Positions 11,601 through 22,856 of a stretch of DNA of 64,000 nt are shown here, piece after piece (within the stretch, counting starts at the first letter, position 1; every line of letters begins with the position of its first letter). A model generated the notes under the pieces. It ran no database searches, was not told where the DNA came from, and was given only the letters and a program-made list of their open reading frames with translations. The translations under genes and the position numbers were made by a program. Origin of the DNA: Cardinalis cardinalis (taxonomy: Eukaryota; Chordata; Aves; Passeriformes; Cardinalidae); the NCBI GenBank assembly GCA_014549065.1, contig JACDOX010000338.1, forward strand, positions 62,001 to 126,000. Direction: 5' to 3'.

Positions 11601-14600
11601 GAGTCTGTAAAAGAACCTTGATCAATCCTGGGAACAAACCCTCAAGAGATGGGACTTAGAGAGGCAGCCTGCTTCTCTCACCAACAGAATACAAACCAAA
11701 AATATTAGTTGCCCTCATAGAATTAACTCCTAGGAAAAAACCATGAGTTTGAGAAGTGTGTGAGTCCTGTCCAAATCAAATTAACTGGTCTGCAAGGAAT
11801 TTTGACAGTTGTGTTTGGGGTTTTTTTGAAGCATTAACATGTAAGTCTGATATTTTAGATACTGTGAGCAGGTGTCTAATCTCATTAACAGAATTCTATG
11901 CTGTTTTAGTAATTACCTTCATGCNATTATTAGCCATGTTCAATCTGTAATTGAATTATATTCTATTGTCACAAAATTCAGAATAGTAGGTTAGGAAGTA
12001 GACAGTAAATCCATTAAAAATGACTGCAAGCTAGGCATTTTGAATTCTAGAAACAGTTGCCAAAACCACTGTCTAGGGTGAGAATGCAGTAGGTTTGGGA
12101 TTGTAGGAACCTGGTAAATAATGATCATGCTGGCACCATTAAAACTCATTCAGGAGGCACTCTCATATTCTGCCTTCCTGGTCATCTGGTCTTCCAGCCA
12201 AGTTGAAAGCACTTATTTTTCATGACATTTGTGGATATCTAGAAATTTACTTTTCAAGAACAATGATGAAGAATAAATTGCATCTGTGAAACACTTCTAA
12301 GAACATAAATTTATGTGTCAGGGTATAATATGAAAAATAGTTCATACCTTTTGTTTATATATAAATTTTAAAATCAGATCTGTTAAAGTTTATAATTCTT
12401 TGTCTTAATCACACATGTAAGGTTGTACTATTCAACCTTGCTGCATAGGTATATTTATGCAGAATTAGTTGATACAGACATATTCCTACCCCAAGCATGG
12501 GAAAAAGGTTTTGATGAAATTAGAATTATTATATGGGGCAATTACTAGAATTGCCCCATGTTTGTATACTGGAGCCAGATACTCACCTAAATGTGAGCTG
12601 GCATCGTTCCACTGAAAACAGAGCTGCACTTGCCAGGAGCTAAAATGGCCTGAGGTACATGTCAATGTTGTCTGCAGTCTTTTCCTGAAGACCATGGTTG
12701 TAGCTCCATGGAGCCCCCTGGACTGACCAGGAATTCAGTGGAATACCATATGCTTTGCTGTGCCCCATCAATGCACCTGCAGTATTTCTTTGTGGAAGGG
12801 AGAGGAGCAGGTGGCACGGAAATGACAGCTGCTGTTTCTATCAGAAGTAATTAGTCTCCACTGCTTGGGCAGTTTTCCAACTTTTTAAATGTATAAAGTC
12901 ATACATAATCGCTGGGCAGAGCCTAGAAATGTATGTGGAATACAAAATTCGTAAGAGAAAATATTTAGGTGTATATGTCTTTCCATATGACCTGTTTACC
13001 ACTTCTGTAGAGAGTGTTGGCTGTTTCAGGATAAAAGCGTCACTTTTTAATCAGAAGTGCTTTACTATTGACAGCATGGCTGAGTAGGCAGAAAAAAACA
13101 CTTGGAAAAGATAAGTTGTTTTCTCATAGTGTTGTTTCAGCTGTAGAATGATCTAAGGGTTTTGCTTTTCAAATGGATTATCTAGAGGAAGTAAAAAAAA
13201 TAGTAGCTGGGAAGGTGTTTCTGCAAATTAACTTAATGTAGTAATTACTTCTGAAAATTGATTGTGCAGCTGTTAAAAGCAATCAAAGCCTCCAACAACA
13301 GCATGAGAACTTTAATCAATCATTTGTTTTGAGAGTGATGCAAGCCTACAAATCAGTGAGAGTTGTGTAATATGCTTCATATACTTCTAAAAGGCAAGTC
13401 TATGTTACTATTATTAGCAGAAATGTAGTTTCATTGCCAGAGCACGAGCCTGGCAGCCAGAAGCCCTATGCTCTTTGGGCTGCATCTGTGCCTACTTTGT
13501 TGGGAAAACAACTCTAGAAGTACTGGCTCAGTTTTCTTTTTGTAAAATTAAATTGTGCAAATGCTGTTACTAATTTCTCTGTGTTAAGCATGAAGAATTT
13601 AAGTCATTAAATGTTAATAATACTTAAGCTGGAGTCCAGTCACCACCAAAATTGAAGAAAAATTTCCCTTGACATCAGTGGATGTTGAGCAGTCATCCAT
13701 GGAAATGCAGGAGAATACATGTAAATTCTAGTCAGGTTTTTGAGACAATAAATACAAGTTTTAGGACTTATGTTTAAAGATTTAGTAACAGATAAGAATT
13801 GAACAGCAGGTAACCTTTTAGTTCAGTGAATTATTAATGTAGCTGTTCTCTCAGTAGGTTCGAACTTCTTTACCCTCTTCTAAAACTAAGCTGATATGTT
13901 TGTTAAGCTGGACCTTGTCATCCTGCTGCTGTCCATTTTCATAGGGCTACTGCAGAAGGACTGCAGATTTGTAGAAAAGAAGACATTGCATTATTTCTGC
14001 ATTGGGCTTCTTACTCAATAATATATCAGAAAGGCAGTTTAATTTGCAGTTATGCTGAATAGCATTACTTAATTTACAGTAAAATAAAATAAACAAGATA
14101 GTGACTTGTTTGAAAAAATTTTTATCTAATGTGTGACCTCCTTCCATCTCTTTTGCAAGGTCTTAGCAAACGCTGTCTACCCTACTCCATGCTGCCACAA
14201 ATTAATTGTCTCATAGGCCAGTGTGCTGGTGCAGGCTGTTCCAAAGTGTTCTGTATTCCAGAACTCTCCCTTTCTGTCCAAGATAGCACTGTCACCTGAG
14301 ATACTAAACTAGACATGGAAAGGATCAGTCACTACGAGCAGCATGTGAAGCCCAACACTTGCTTCATGTTTTCTTGTGTACCTGCACATAGAAAAGGCAC
14401 TTTTGTGAGCCACTGCCATAGCCTCCTGAGATATTGGGCCATGCCTATGAGCCTCTGGAGAACAAGATGTAGAGGGATAATGGTGACATTTACCAGATTG
14501 TGCCAGCCTGAACTTCTGAAAACTTCAATTACTCTTAATGTGATCTCAGAGGCAACAATTGCTCTGCCTGAATAATAGACTTAACAGTGCTGAGGAACAT

Positions 14601-15815
14601 AAGTAGCACCAGTCCCGCCAATCTTCCTTCATACTGGCAATGCAACAGACAAAACCACAGGAAATTGGATGTGCTTGTGTCACTGCCACTTTTGTGAGTA
14701 CATCCTGAGTAAACAGCCACCTTTGTTTGCATTTGAAGCAAATTCTGAATCACCAGATCTCAAAACACGAGCTAACAGGAAGGCTGTGTCTGAACAGTGA
14801 GGCTGACCATTGCAAACCTAGTGAGATTCTCGATATATCTTATGAATGGGTAAAACCCTTACAAGGTCTTAGTGGTTCATGGTAATGTAACAGTGTCCAG
14901 GGTTGCATACTGAATGCAGCCTGCAGCATGTTATCTCCTTTAGTCTACTTTTTGCCATGCTTGGTTCCTTGGGAGGAGCATTAGTTACTATGTAGTAAAC
15001 TTTACAATGCATATTTACTGCATTACTGCTTCTAAAGAGGTTCGTGTTATTGCCTGTAATAGTTTCAGATTGGTCAGCATTGCTGGTGAATTCTAGCAAT
15101 TAACTTAAAGCTAACATGTTATAGACTACTAGATACACAAATTTTTTAATAGGAAAATACACATGTAAAGTTCTAGTCCACCTAGCAGGTTTTGCAATAA
15201 CTACACTGTAGAAGGATCATGTGTCCGTTAATAAACGTCAGCTACACTTTTGAATTTCTTTCAGTAAACAGATGCAAACCAAGTGTGTTTCTTGCTGCAA
15301 TGGTTGTCTTTGCCAGGCCTGTGCTTTAGTGTAGAACATGTCTGCTAAATTTGTTTTCTGAAGACGGGTCCCAGTCACTAGCCCATACTATTGTATTGTA
15401 TTCAAAGGGGGCAACTGTGCTGCCAAATATGATAGGGAGCAATTCATAAGTCTATTTTCTGGTAGTTTTCAGTGTTCTCAGTTCTATTATATTAGACCCA
15501 GAGGGATTGATAAGGGAGAGAGAAGGCAAGTTTTTATTGAAATGCTTTGTAGTTGTAACAAATACTCTGATTCTATCAGATATGGTCAGTATATTGAAGT
15601 GCAGATATCAAAGGAGTAGGAATCCCTGCTGTCTATTACAAGCGGCGAAAACAAAATTCATGCTAACTGGGTCTTTTATTATGTTTCAGTGTCGCCCATC
15701 CAAAGGCCGAAAAAGAGGTTATTGCTGGTGTGTGGATAAATATGGACAGCCACTTCCTGGATATGATGGGAAGGGAAAAGGAGATGTCCACTGCTATAAC
15801 TTGGAAAGCAAATGA
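2253..15815 (+). CDS. IGFBP3: IGFBP3, insulin-like growth factor binding protein 3 (whole coding span, four exons)
   Basis: Coding join 2253-2637, 6650-6876, 9449-9568, 15690-15815, giving 285 aa (human is 291). The product is a secreted glycoprotein that binds IGF-I and IGF-II and, with the acid-labile subunit, forms the main circulating IGF reservoir. Residues 1 to about 27 form a hydrophobic signal peptide. The cysteine-rich N-terminal domain carries GCGCCLTCA at 60-68. The linker (about 110-205) holds SEEDRS and three N-glycosylation sequons at N110, N130 and N193, which match the three human sites. The C-terminal thyroglobulin type-1 domain has CWCV at 256-259 and the basic stretch KGRKR at 249-253, the human heparin-binding, ALS-binding and nuclear-localisation region. 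All splice sites are GT/AG with phases 1, 0, 0. The ATG at 2253 is the first in-frame ATG and has G at -3 and +4. It is convergent with IGFBP1. An oddity is KGD at 274-276. Confidence 0.97.
3063..3108. repeat. T-run/A-run/GA-run low-complexity tract in IGFBP3 intron 1
   Basis: A T-rich run of about 17 T is followed directly by 11 A (3084-3094) and then GA repeats. The T/A junction is self-complementary and could fold back. It explains the poly-Phe and poly-Lys open frames on both strands here. The rest of intron 1 up to 5760 is ordinary AT-rich DNA without a feature I can name. Confidence 0.85.
5768..6110. promoter_or_regulatory. Orphan CpG-rich block inside IGFBP3 intron 1
   Basis: The base composition jumps abruptly from AT-rich (including an A-rich run at 5744-5767) to a GC-rich, CpG-dense block of about 340 bp, then returns to AT-rich sequence. 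It overlaps no IGFBP3 exon. Several overlapping open frames on both strands are typical of GC-rich DNA and resemble no protein I know. It could be an internal promoter or enhancer island, or part of an inserted GC-rich element. I cannot decide between these from the sequence alone. Confidence 0.5.
6368..6580 (+). mobile_element. CR1 LINE 3'-end fragment, sense, in IGFBP3 intron 1
   Basis: The stretch reads like the 3' end of an avian CR1 retroposon. It has the TTAGATATTAAGAAAAAGTT start and the TTCTTCACTCAGAGGGTG block. It has the GTCTCTTCCAACTCAGGATA region and ends in ATTCTGTGATTCTGTG, the usual CR1 3' short tandem tail. It is 5'-truncated, as most CR1 copies are. Its 3' end lies about 70 bp from the acceptor of IGFBP3 exon 2. 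Confidence 0.85.
6650..6876 (+). CDS. IGFBP3: IGFBP3 coding exon 2 (linker region)
   Basis: Encodes residues 129-204, the variable linker. NFSDSEEDRS at its start and QRYKVEYDSQSTDT followed by NFSSES near its end align with human IGFBP3. The acceptor is TTTTTGAAG at 6641-6649 and the donor is GTAAGT at 6877. The acceptor lies only about 70 bp downstream of a CR1 fragment. Confidence 0.95.
8500..8765 (+). mobile_element. Ancient SINE fossil (MIR/AmnSINE/LF-SINE type) in IGFBP3 intron 2
   Basis: The layout matches the old tRNA-derived core SINEs of amniotes: a segment like TCTTGAATCCTGATCCCACT, then CCTCTGGCAAAATGTGAAGC, then TTCAAAGTGGGGCTCGTTATG. It ends with CCCTGAAGGGCTGCCGTGAG and AAATTAGTTGGTGTTTGAG. 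The match is by eye to the family pattern and the exact family is uncertain. The rest of intron 2 (6877-9448) shows no other element I can name. Confidence 0.5.
9449..9568 (+). CDS. IGFBP3: IGFBP3 coding exon 3 (start of the thyroglobulin type-1 domain)
   Basis: Encodes residues 205-244, from GPCRREMEDTLNHLK to GFYKKKQ. This stretch is almost identical to human IGFBP3. The acceptor is TTAACAG at 9442-9448 and the donor GTAAGT at 9569. The exon is exactly 120 bp and keeps phase 0 on both sides. Confidence 0.97.
13435..13635 (+). mobile_element. Ancient SINE fossil (MIR/AmnSINE type) in IGFBP3 intron 3
   Basis: The sequence starts like an old core SINE head (AGAGCACGAGCCTGGCAGCC followed by AGAAGCCC). 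It continues with a diverged middle (GGCTCAGTTTTCTTTTTGTA) and ends with AAGTCATTAAATGTTAATAA. Divergence is high, so family assignment is tentative. The remainder of the 6.1-kb intron 3 is ordinary AT-rich sequence. Confidence 0.4.
15690..15815 (+). CDS. IGFBP3: IGFBP3 coding exon 4 (end of the thyroglobulin type-1 domain, stop codon)
   Basis: Encodes residues 245-285 and the TGA at 15813-15815. It contains CRPSKGRKRG, the CWCV motif of thyroglobulin type-1 domains, and the C-terminal HCYNLESK. The acceptor is ATGTTTCAG at 15681-15689. In human IGFBP3 a further exon is entirely 3'UTR. A split 3'UTR cannot be excluded here, but the sequence can also be read straight through to the AATAAA at 16425. 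Confidence 0.96.
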   Translation, partial: CRPSKGRKRGYCWCVDKYGQPLPGYDGKGKGDVHCYNLESK

Positions 15816-16450
15816 GGACTGGGTGCCAGCTCTTCTAGCATCTGTGCATGGCCACTGGACCTCACAGAGACCTTGGAGGAGCTGGGCAAACACTGTGGGA
15901 CTGCACTGTCTGTGGAGTAACAAGCTCTGCTTCCTGCAGCAGAGAGTTGCAGCCTCTGTGGATGCTGCTGCAGCTGCACCCTGCCACCGACACACATCGA
16001 GCTTCCTATGGGATGTATAGGGAGCTCTAAATTCCCATGTAAACCTGCACTATTGATACCCAGAGAGAGAGAGAAAAAAAAAAAGGCACTTCAGAATGGA
16101 ATCAGGGAGTCTCCACTGACTTTTTAAAGAATGGCCTGTGACCAATTTGATCCCAAAAGATACTGTTTTTTTTTATTTTAAAGAATTTATAGACATTAAG
16201 CTTGTAAAAGTATTAAAAACTAAACCAAAAAACCCACTAGGATTTAAAGGTAAAGCTTTCTTTATAGGGCTGATGGGAAATTTGTCTTCACGGGTAAAAA
16301 GTTTTATAAAAATCTCAAAGAACTTCTTAAAGAAATGTATTTCTAAGACAAAGACATGGCTANTTTTTTCTGTAAAATATATTATGAATATTCTGTTAGT
16401 CTGTATTTAATATAATTGTTTTTTAATAAACTTTATTTAAATGTAACATG
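15816..16450 (+). other. IGFBP3 3'UTR
   Basis: Follows the TGA directly. It is moderately GC-rich for about 200 bp and then AT-rich. It ends near the AATAAA at 16425-16430, giving a UTR of about 630 nt. Use of a further downstream poly(A) site cannot be excluded. Confidence 0.6.
16425..16430 (+). terminator. IGFBP3 poly(A) signal AATAAA
   Basis: A canonical AATAAA on the coding strand about 610 nt after the stop codon, in AT-rich sequence. It is the first canonical signal downstream of the stop. Cleavage would be expected around 16445-16455. Confidence 0.6.
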
Positions 16451-17219
16451 TGAATACCAAATATTACACAGTAATTCTAGTGTATACATCTGTATGCAAA
16501 GAAAGAGTAAGGTTATGAAATGATTTATAAATACGTTTAAGTCTCTATGCATACACACTGATCTGTTCCAGGTAAGAGAAATGAATTTTTGGGGCAAAGG
16601 AAGTGTTTCCAGAAGAGATTGAGTTTTATTATTTGATATAACTACAAATGCCAAGATAATATTTTTTTTAAATTATTTTATTGATAATTCTAATGTACCC
16701 ATCACTGACTTATGCCACTGGAAAGGATAACAGTTGCACTGAAGCTCTTGGTAAAGCTTTCTTTTGTCTGTACGTTGCTTCAGTTTGTGCGACAGGGCTT
16801 ACATTTCCTCCATTTACTGCTCACAGAATGTTCATGGACAAAAAATTGCCATTACAGTACTACTCTTTGTATTTGCTTATTTATTTTGAAAAGGTGTTCT
16901 ATTCTGTGTTGTCTTGGTACATTCTACCAAAGCACTTACTCTGTATGAGGAACTCCTGTTGAAAACAATGTCAACAAGATGGGGGGATTGTGGACCCCGG
17001 GTGTTGAGACCCATGCATTTCATTTATGCGACACACAATTGTTGCTTGCTTTGACTATGGTAGGAATCATTTGCCTGCATCTAAGCATAGAAAAAGAACC
17101 ATTTGGTTTAAATATTTAAATACACTGTCTGTCATGGTGTTATATGTCTTTTTAATTGGAAGATAAGTGATTTGGTTTTGTTGTGGTATGTGATGCTTTC
17201 ACATAAGGAAGGCTTTGGC

Positions 17220-17220
<1 letters not shown>

Positions 17221-17257
<37 letters not shown>

Positions 17258-17460
17258 TTTTTTTTTTTTTTTTTTTTTTTTTATGTACTTTGAAAAATTC
17301 TGTATGACAATGAAATCTGGATAAGGAAAGGTGGCCTGTGAAATGTATAATCTTTCTGGAAAATAATGCCATATTTTGTATATGTATTTATTTATATATT
17401 TTATATAAATATTTTATATATTTATATAAATATATATTCTTATATGTCTCACTATAAATG
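17221..17460 (+). repeat. Poly(T) tract followed by an AU-rich block downstream of IGFBP3
   Basis: A nearly pure T run (17223-17282, with one G) is followed by AT-rich sequence with TATTTATTTATATATTTTAT and several TATATAAATATA motifs (17381-17445). The T tract could be the reversed tail of an old retroposed insertion or simple expansion. The AU-rich block resembles mRNA-destabilising elements and would belong to a longer IGFBP3 3'UTR if a distal poly(A) site were used. Confidence 0.6.
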
Positions 17461-20255
17461 TTTGATGTCACTGTAGAAAAAAGAAGCCATCAACACTGTA
17501 ATTCCTTGTTGGGTTGGGAACTCCATGAAGACTATGGACATTGGGTTTTCACCTGCTGGGGCTAGGCGTTGTGTTGATGGAGGAGAGGCTGTGGTGCTGA
17601 GGAGCCCATTCCTCTCCCACTGCCTGAATTACAGCCATGCTTGTTCCTGCCAACAAAGGCAAATGTCTAGCAACTCTGACATGGAAGGATTTGGACATGC
17701 ANCTTGCCAGGATTGCATCCCATCACTATAACTCAGATATCTAAAGCCTTGCCCTGAAATGTATTAGCTGAACNGCACTATGAGTGTTCTCCACATCTTT
17801 CCAATTTCTGTCTGATGAAATGAGTTCATATGATCATTAAAACTGAAATTTTATAATCTCATGGTAAGAAAGAAATTGTGTGTGAAGTGATGCTTACTCC
17901 AGGCTAATACAGGTTTCCTGACACAGGGTTACAGAAAGCTTTGTGAGGTGAAGATTTATTGCAATATTTTTATTACTAAAGCAGATCTAATGCCTGCAAA
18001 GATTTATGATTAAGACAAAATAATAAATGCTGGACTTTTTTTTTTCCAGAGTTGTAAACCAGTTCTTTTCAAATAATTTCACAGAGAGAAGAAAGTTGTA
18101 TATACACCAACATTTGGGCATATAATCATAGATAAGAAAATAAGGCCTTGATTCATTGAAGTGACTTATTTTGCCTCTATTTTTTTTAATATCTGGTGAG
18201 CCTTCTGAAAACAAAAATCAGTTTCTTGTCAAAAGTGATAGACATGTTTTGCAAGGCATCTGTCTATCACTTAGATCACATATTTTGAAAGTATGTAAGG
18301 TGTTTTAACAGCCTGTGACAGGCTTTATGATTTGGGTATTTTGTCAAGTAGTTCAATTTTTTGTTTTATCCTACAATTAAAAACAAATAAATATAGAAGA
18401 AACTGGCTAGTAAAGGTCATTAAGTCATATATTATGAAAAAACCCCAAACAAACTACATCTCAAGGAGCTAAATCTGATTTAATCGTGCAATTTGTCACA
18501 TGCATATTTAAGGAATGACGTTCAGCTCCTTTATTAGTACTAACAGTCTTTAGTTATGTAACAGAGAAAACATACAGCCATACAGGGAAAGAAAAAAGAT
18601 GTGTATAAATCAGTTTTATTTTGCTCCCAACAAATATCTTTAAAGAAAAATTGTGTTTTAAAATAGCCCCAAAAATAAAGTCTAACCTGTCATTTAAAGC
18701 NGCAGCCTTTTCAAAAGTTGCCTTTTAAATATTTTTTACAAGAACAGTTGCTCGCATTAGTACTTGCCATTCATTGTCAATCTGATGTGCCTGTTTAAAA
18801 GAGATAACTTTTTTAAAATTAAAGAATCAGTGGTGCCTTTTTCCTTTTTTCTATTTTATTTTTTTGGCATTCCTATTTCTGTGAAGACAAAGGTCCAATT
18901 CAGTAGACAAGAGTACTTGTCATGCAAAGATTTTTCTCATGGCTAAGGGCTGCAATTGAAGCAAATATATGTATTTGTGGTCCACACCCAAGCAGCAGAA
19001 TGTGGGCAGCACAAAGAAAATGTATGGGTCAGTATCAGTTCAGAGGAAGACGAGTTATCTCCAGGTATAGGTTAGAAATGATTCCTGCTAAGAGCTGCTG
19101 TAAGTGGAGAACTTTGGATTTGGTGACAGAAATTAAACCAATGCATTAGAAAAATCCCTTATGTCTTGGTGCCTTCACTGTCTTCAGCTTCAGTATTTTA
19201 TTAAGTGAAAGTCAGCTTTTTTCTAGTTTTTAATAAGCTCTTTCAAAAAACTAAGGCTATATTAATATTAAGAAGCCTCAGAAAAAAAATTGTAACTTAT
19301 AACATTATTTGCATCTCAAATATTTGCATGGCAAGGCATTATAAAAGATCAAAATATGTATTGCGAAACTTGCTGATTTTTCCGAGCATGTTTTGTCTCT
19401 AGATAGTACATGGGTACCATATGGAGCCCAGATGAATATTGTAAGTATTTATTTTAGTATGGGTGATGCATAGCTGTATAAATCCCTATAATTGACCAGA
19501 ATACAAGTTAAAGCTGCCTGCAGACAGCTCTATTTTCTTACAAACTCTGAGAAAGTTCCCTTTTTCATTACATCTACTGTGCTTTATTTTTTTGGAGCCC
19601 AGAATATCCTTTTCCACCTCTTTGACATACCTGCCTTTCAGGGCATAGTGTTAGCTATTTGTGCACGAGGGAAGGAGGCTTCATTGAATACCAAAATCAT
19701 GGAATTAATTCATTTTTAGTACAGTCTGAACTTTTTTTGACTAAATTCCATAGAAACCCTACACAGCATAATTTCTTACTGAACTGAGCCCTAAATTTAA
19801 GTAGTGGTTTTTCAAACTATTTGGGAAATCATCTTTGTATATCTCTAGTCACTCTAAAACTGTGTAAGCAAGGATAACTCTGCAGAGACGTCACATATTA
19901 GCAATAGGAATTTTATTTAAAATGAGAAAAGTACTGAGCAATTTTCCTGGAGGCGAAAGCATATTAGTATCCAAAATGAAATGTTTATATATGTAGCTGT
20001 TTTCTCTGTGGTCCTGATGTACCTTTAGAAATCCTTCAATTCTATTAATTTCTACCAGAAGAATATGCTTGCTTCCTCATTACAAAGGACTCCTTTTTCT
20101 TTCCCAACTCCCACTTTTTTGATTTTTTTCTGAGAGATCCAAAAATAAGATCCAAAAAGGATATCAGAATATTCCAAGGACAAGATTTCTCTGGTCAGTA
20201 TGGCTTCATCTGCAAGCATGCAAAATATGTTCAAGGCTTTTAGAAGAGAAGTCGT
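17461..20255. other. IGFBP3-IGFBP1 intergenic DNA, first part, no gene seen
   Basis: AT-rich sequence between the two convergent genes. I see no exon with supporting splice sites and no repeat family I can name. Single N bases are at 17702, 17774 and 18701. Confidence 0.45.
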
Positions 20256-20261
20256 TTGGTA

Positions 20262-20445
20262 TGTCCAGTGGACCTGGGTATCTTGGGGTCTCTATCCTTG
20301 GAGATACTCAAAAGCCATCTGGACATAGTGCCAGGCAACCATTCCCTGGTGGTCCTGCTTCAGCAGGCAGGGGTACACCAGGTCACTTTCAGAGATCTCT
20401 TCCAACCTCAAACGTCCTTTGAGCCTATGGGCCTGTGAGCCTATC
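20262..20445 (+). mobile_element. CR1 LINE 3'-end fragment between IGFBP3 and IGFBP1
   Basis: Contains the CR1 3' region: CTTGGAGATACTCAAAAGCC, ATCTGGACATAGTGCCAGGC, then CCTGCTTCAGCAGGCAGGGG and AGATCTCTTCCAACCTCAAA. The terminal short repeat is degraded. It is 5'-truncated and in plus orientation. Confidence 0.85.
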
Positions 20446-22780
20446 AGTAGAAGTTTGGTGTCCCAAGTTCCAGCTTGTGAGATTGTCTACATTATGCAAC
20501 ATGTTGATTGAGAAGATGTTACAACATTTTTTGCCCAAAAGAAAATTTTCTGGTAAAATGGCAAGTAGTACAAATTCATTGTTCAATAGAACAAGCTTTA
20601 GTCTTAAAACTCTGCATTTTATTTACTTTTTCCACTTCAGATTTTGAAGAAGTAGAAGCATATATACCAGCCTTAGAGAAAATCCCATTGAAAAAAAAAC
20701 TTTCTTTTTTGCCTTTACCCTGTAAATATGTTAAAAAATGCAAATTACTTCAAGGCAGAATGTTGCTGCTGAAAAAATATGGAGACCAAGTATTAGCAAA
20801 AGCAGAGGGTGATGCTGCAAATATCAGTTTATCCTTGCAGAATTCATGTCCTGCTGCTGTATGCATTCTGGCTTTCTACTTCTGCTGACCTATCCAAATT
20901 CCTTAAGAGCCTTTCTCTGTCAAGGCTAATTTTACCCCACTGCTCTCCCCATGAGTGGGGATGGAACAAAAGTTAGCAAAATTATCTCTGCAGAACAAAG
21001 CGGAGGTTTCATGCAGAAAAATTGCCTAATCTGAAAAGATCTAAAGAAAATGTCACTGAGAAGGACTGCTTCCCATAGCCATTTGTAGTAATACCTTCCT
21101 AAAGTGGAAGGACTTGCTTACAAGAGCCAGGTTGAGAGAGCATTTCCCTCACTCCTTGCAACTGGAGAGCAGAGGCTATTTTTGCCTGCTTATGCCATAT
21201 CGAGAATATTCAAGGTAAAACTTGTTTCCTATGTCTGCTATGTATCATGTAAATTGCACTCAGTAAGACCTAACTAAGCTTGTATAGTTGTTGATTATTG
21301 TTTTATCACAGGGGTGCTGCACACAACCTTCTGCCTTCAGATGCTGCCATACATTTCTACAGCTGCTATTACCATACTACCAGTAATTTGTTGCTGATCT
21401 CCTTTTTCTGTTCCCTTGCTGGAGCTAAATGGTAATACTTTAGCTGCCAAAGCAGCAAGAAACAGAAACTGCAGGCAAAGAAAAAATCTAAAAGATAATG
21501 ACTATTATATCCACCATTTGCTCTAGACCTCCACAGACATCTCACACTAAGATGCTATTCCAAAGAACCTCAGCATTTCCACATCAGCTTGGTGCATTCA
21601 CCACAAAGCACTCAGTGAGAGAGAGAAAAAATCACCTGTCACCATTTGCATGACTATGCAATTAAAATCTTCAGTATAGACAGAATACTGCCTTTTGTTA
21701 GCGTATGCCTACGTTGGAGGAGGCTGAGAGCAAGAGGAAGACTGCCTATGCTGTACTCAGCTTAGCAGAACTGTAGCACAAAGGCTCTGCTAGAAGAGCT
21801 GTGTCTGTTGGTCAGGCTGATGGAAAATGTAGCTAGTAAGGAAGCAGCAAGGAGTCAAGCACAGCCCCTCACTCCCCTTGTGTACCCTTGTCTCTGCTGG
21901 GCTGCCCATGCTGCCACTCAGACTTGATAATCCAAGAAGATGTCTGAAGAGATGAGCAGAAACTTTTTTAAAATAAAACAGCCATGATCTGGAATGGACT
22001 AAATTTTATATTTAACCTTACCACAACATCCAAGAGCACCCTTGCTCCCACATCTTCCTCATGGGATGCTCTCCCTGTGCCCTCACAGTAGCTTCCTTGC
22101 ATGAACTTTGCTCTATGGGGGCAGTCATAAGTCAAGGGAGTAGAAAAGGAGGGAGAGCTGTTTGTGGGCAGAGCTATAATCGGAGCTATTTTGCAAGTGC
22201 TGGTATGTTTGGGCTCCTGCTCCACTGCTGGTTTTATGGTACTAACTGGTAATACGGAACGAAGTGGCTGTATTGCCGACAGATCCTCTCCTTCTTTGTT
22301 CCCTCCCACTTTTAACCTAAAAATGGCTAGATAATATGGGGTGTAAGAGAAGCCTTCCACTCCCACTAACTCTGCTACTGTTACTCAATATATACTGCCT
22401 ATCTGAACCTCGGAGTCAAATAAACACAATTAGGTGTTTGCTATGACGTTCATACTCTACTTTCCTGTGCAGTCTGGATACCTGCCCACTTCTTAATGCA
22501 ATGTACAACAATTGGCCCATGAATGCGAAATGTGTTGGCAAACAGAAAACATAAGACCTGTCTTCAGTGCAGCCTGGGGAGACTGTTTAGTTTCACTGAT
22601 AAAGTAGTGGTTTATCAGTGGAGTGACAGCTGAGGAAAAGTAGACCAACTTCAAAAGTGTTGTCTAAAGACTAAAGATACATATAGAACTTGACCACTCA
22701 GTTTGCAGCATGATGAGAAACTCCAGCTTGGAGTGAGTAGTTTGGATCTTTTTTTTTCAAAGGCATTTTTTCTTTATTAT
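20446..22780. other. Intergenic DNA, no gene seen
   Basis: The longest open frame is 132 codons on the minus strand at 21968-22366. It has no recognisable domain, no convincing flanking splice sites and no typical coding composition, so I do not call it. No other structure stands out. Confidence 0.45.
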
Positions 22781-22782
22781 TT

Positions 22783-22856
22783 TATTTTTAGTGTATTATT
22801 AATGTTATTATTATTATTATTACTATTACTATTACTATTATTAATTATTATAATGG
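22783..22856. repeat. (ATT)n-type microsatellite with ACT interruptions
   Basis: A run of ATT/TTA trinucleotides with ACT-type variants (TTATTATTATTATTACTATT and onward), ending in TTATTAATTATTATAATG. It gives a poly-Asn/poly-Ser open frame on the minus strand that is not a gene. Confidence 0.85.

Noticed and set aside
21968..22366. 132-codon minus-strand open frame between IGFBP3 and IGFBP1
   Set aside because: No domain, no splice context and no signal peptide. The length is within the range of chance frames in this window.
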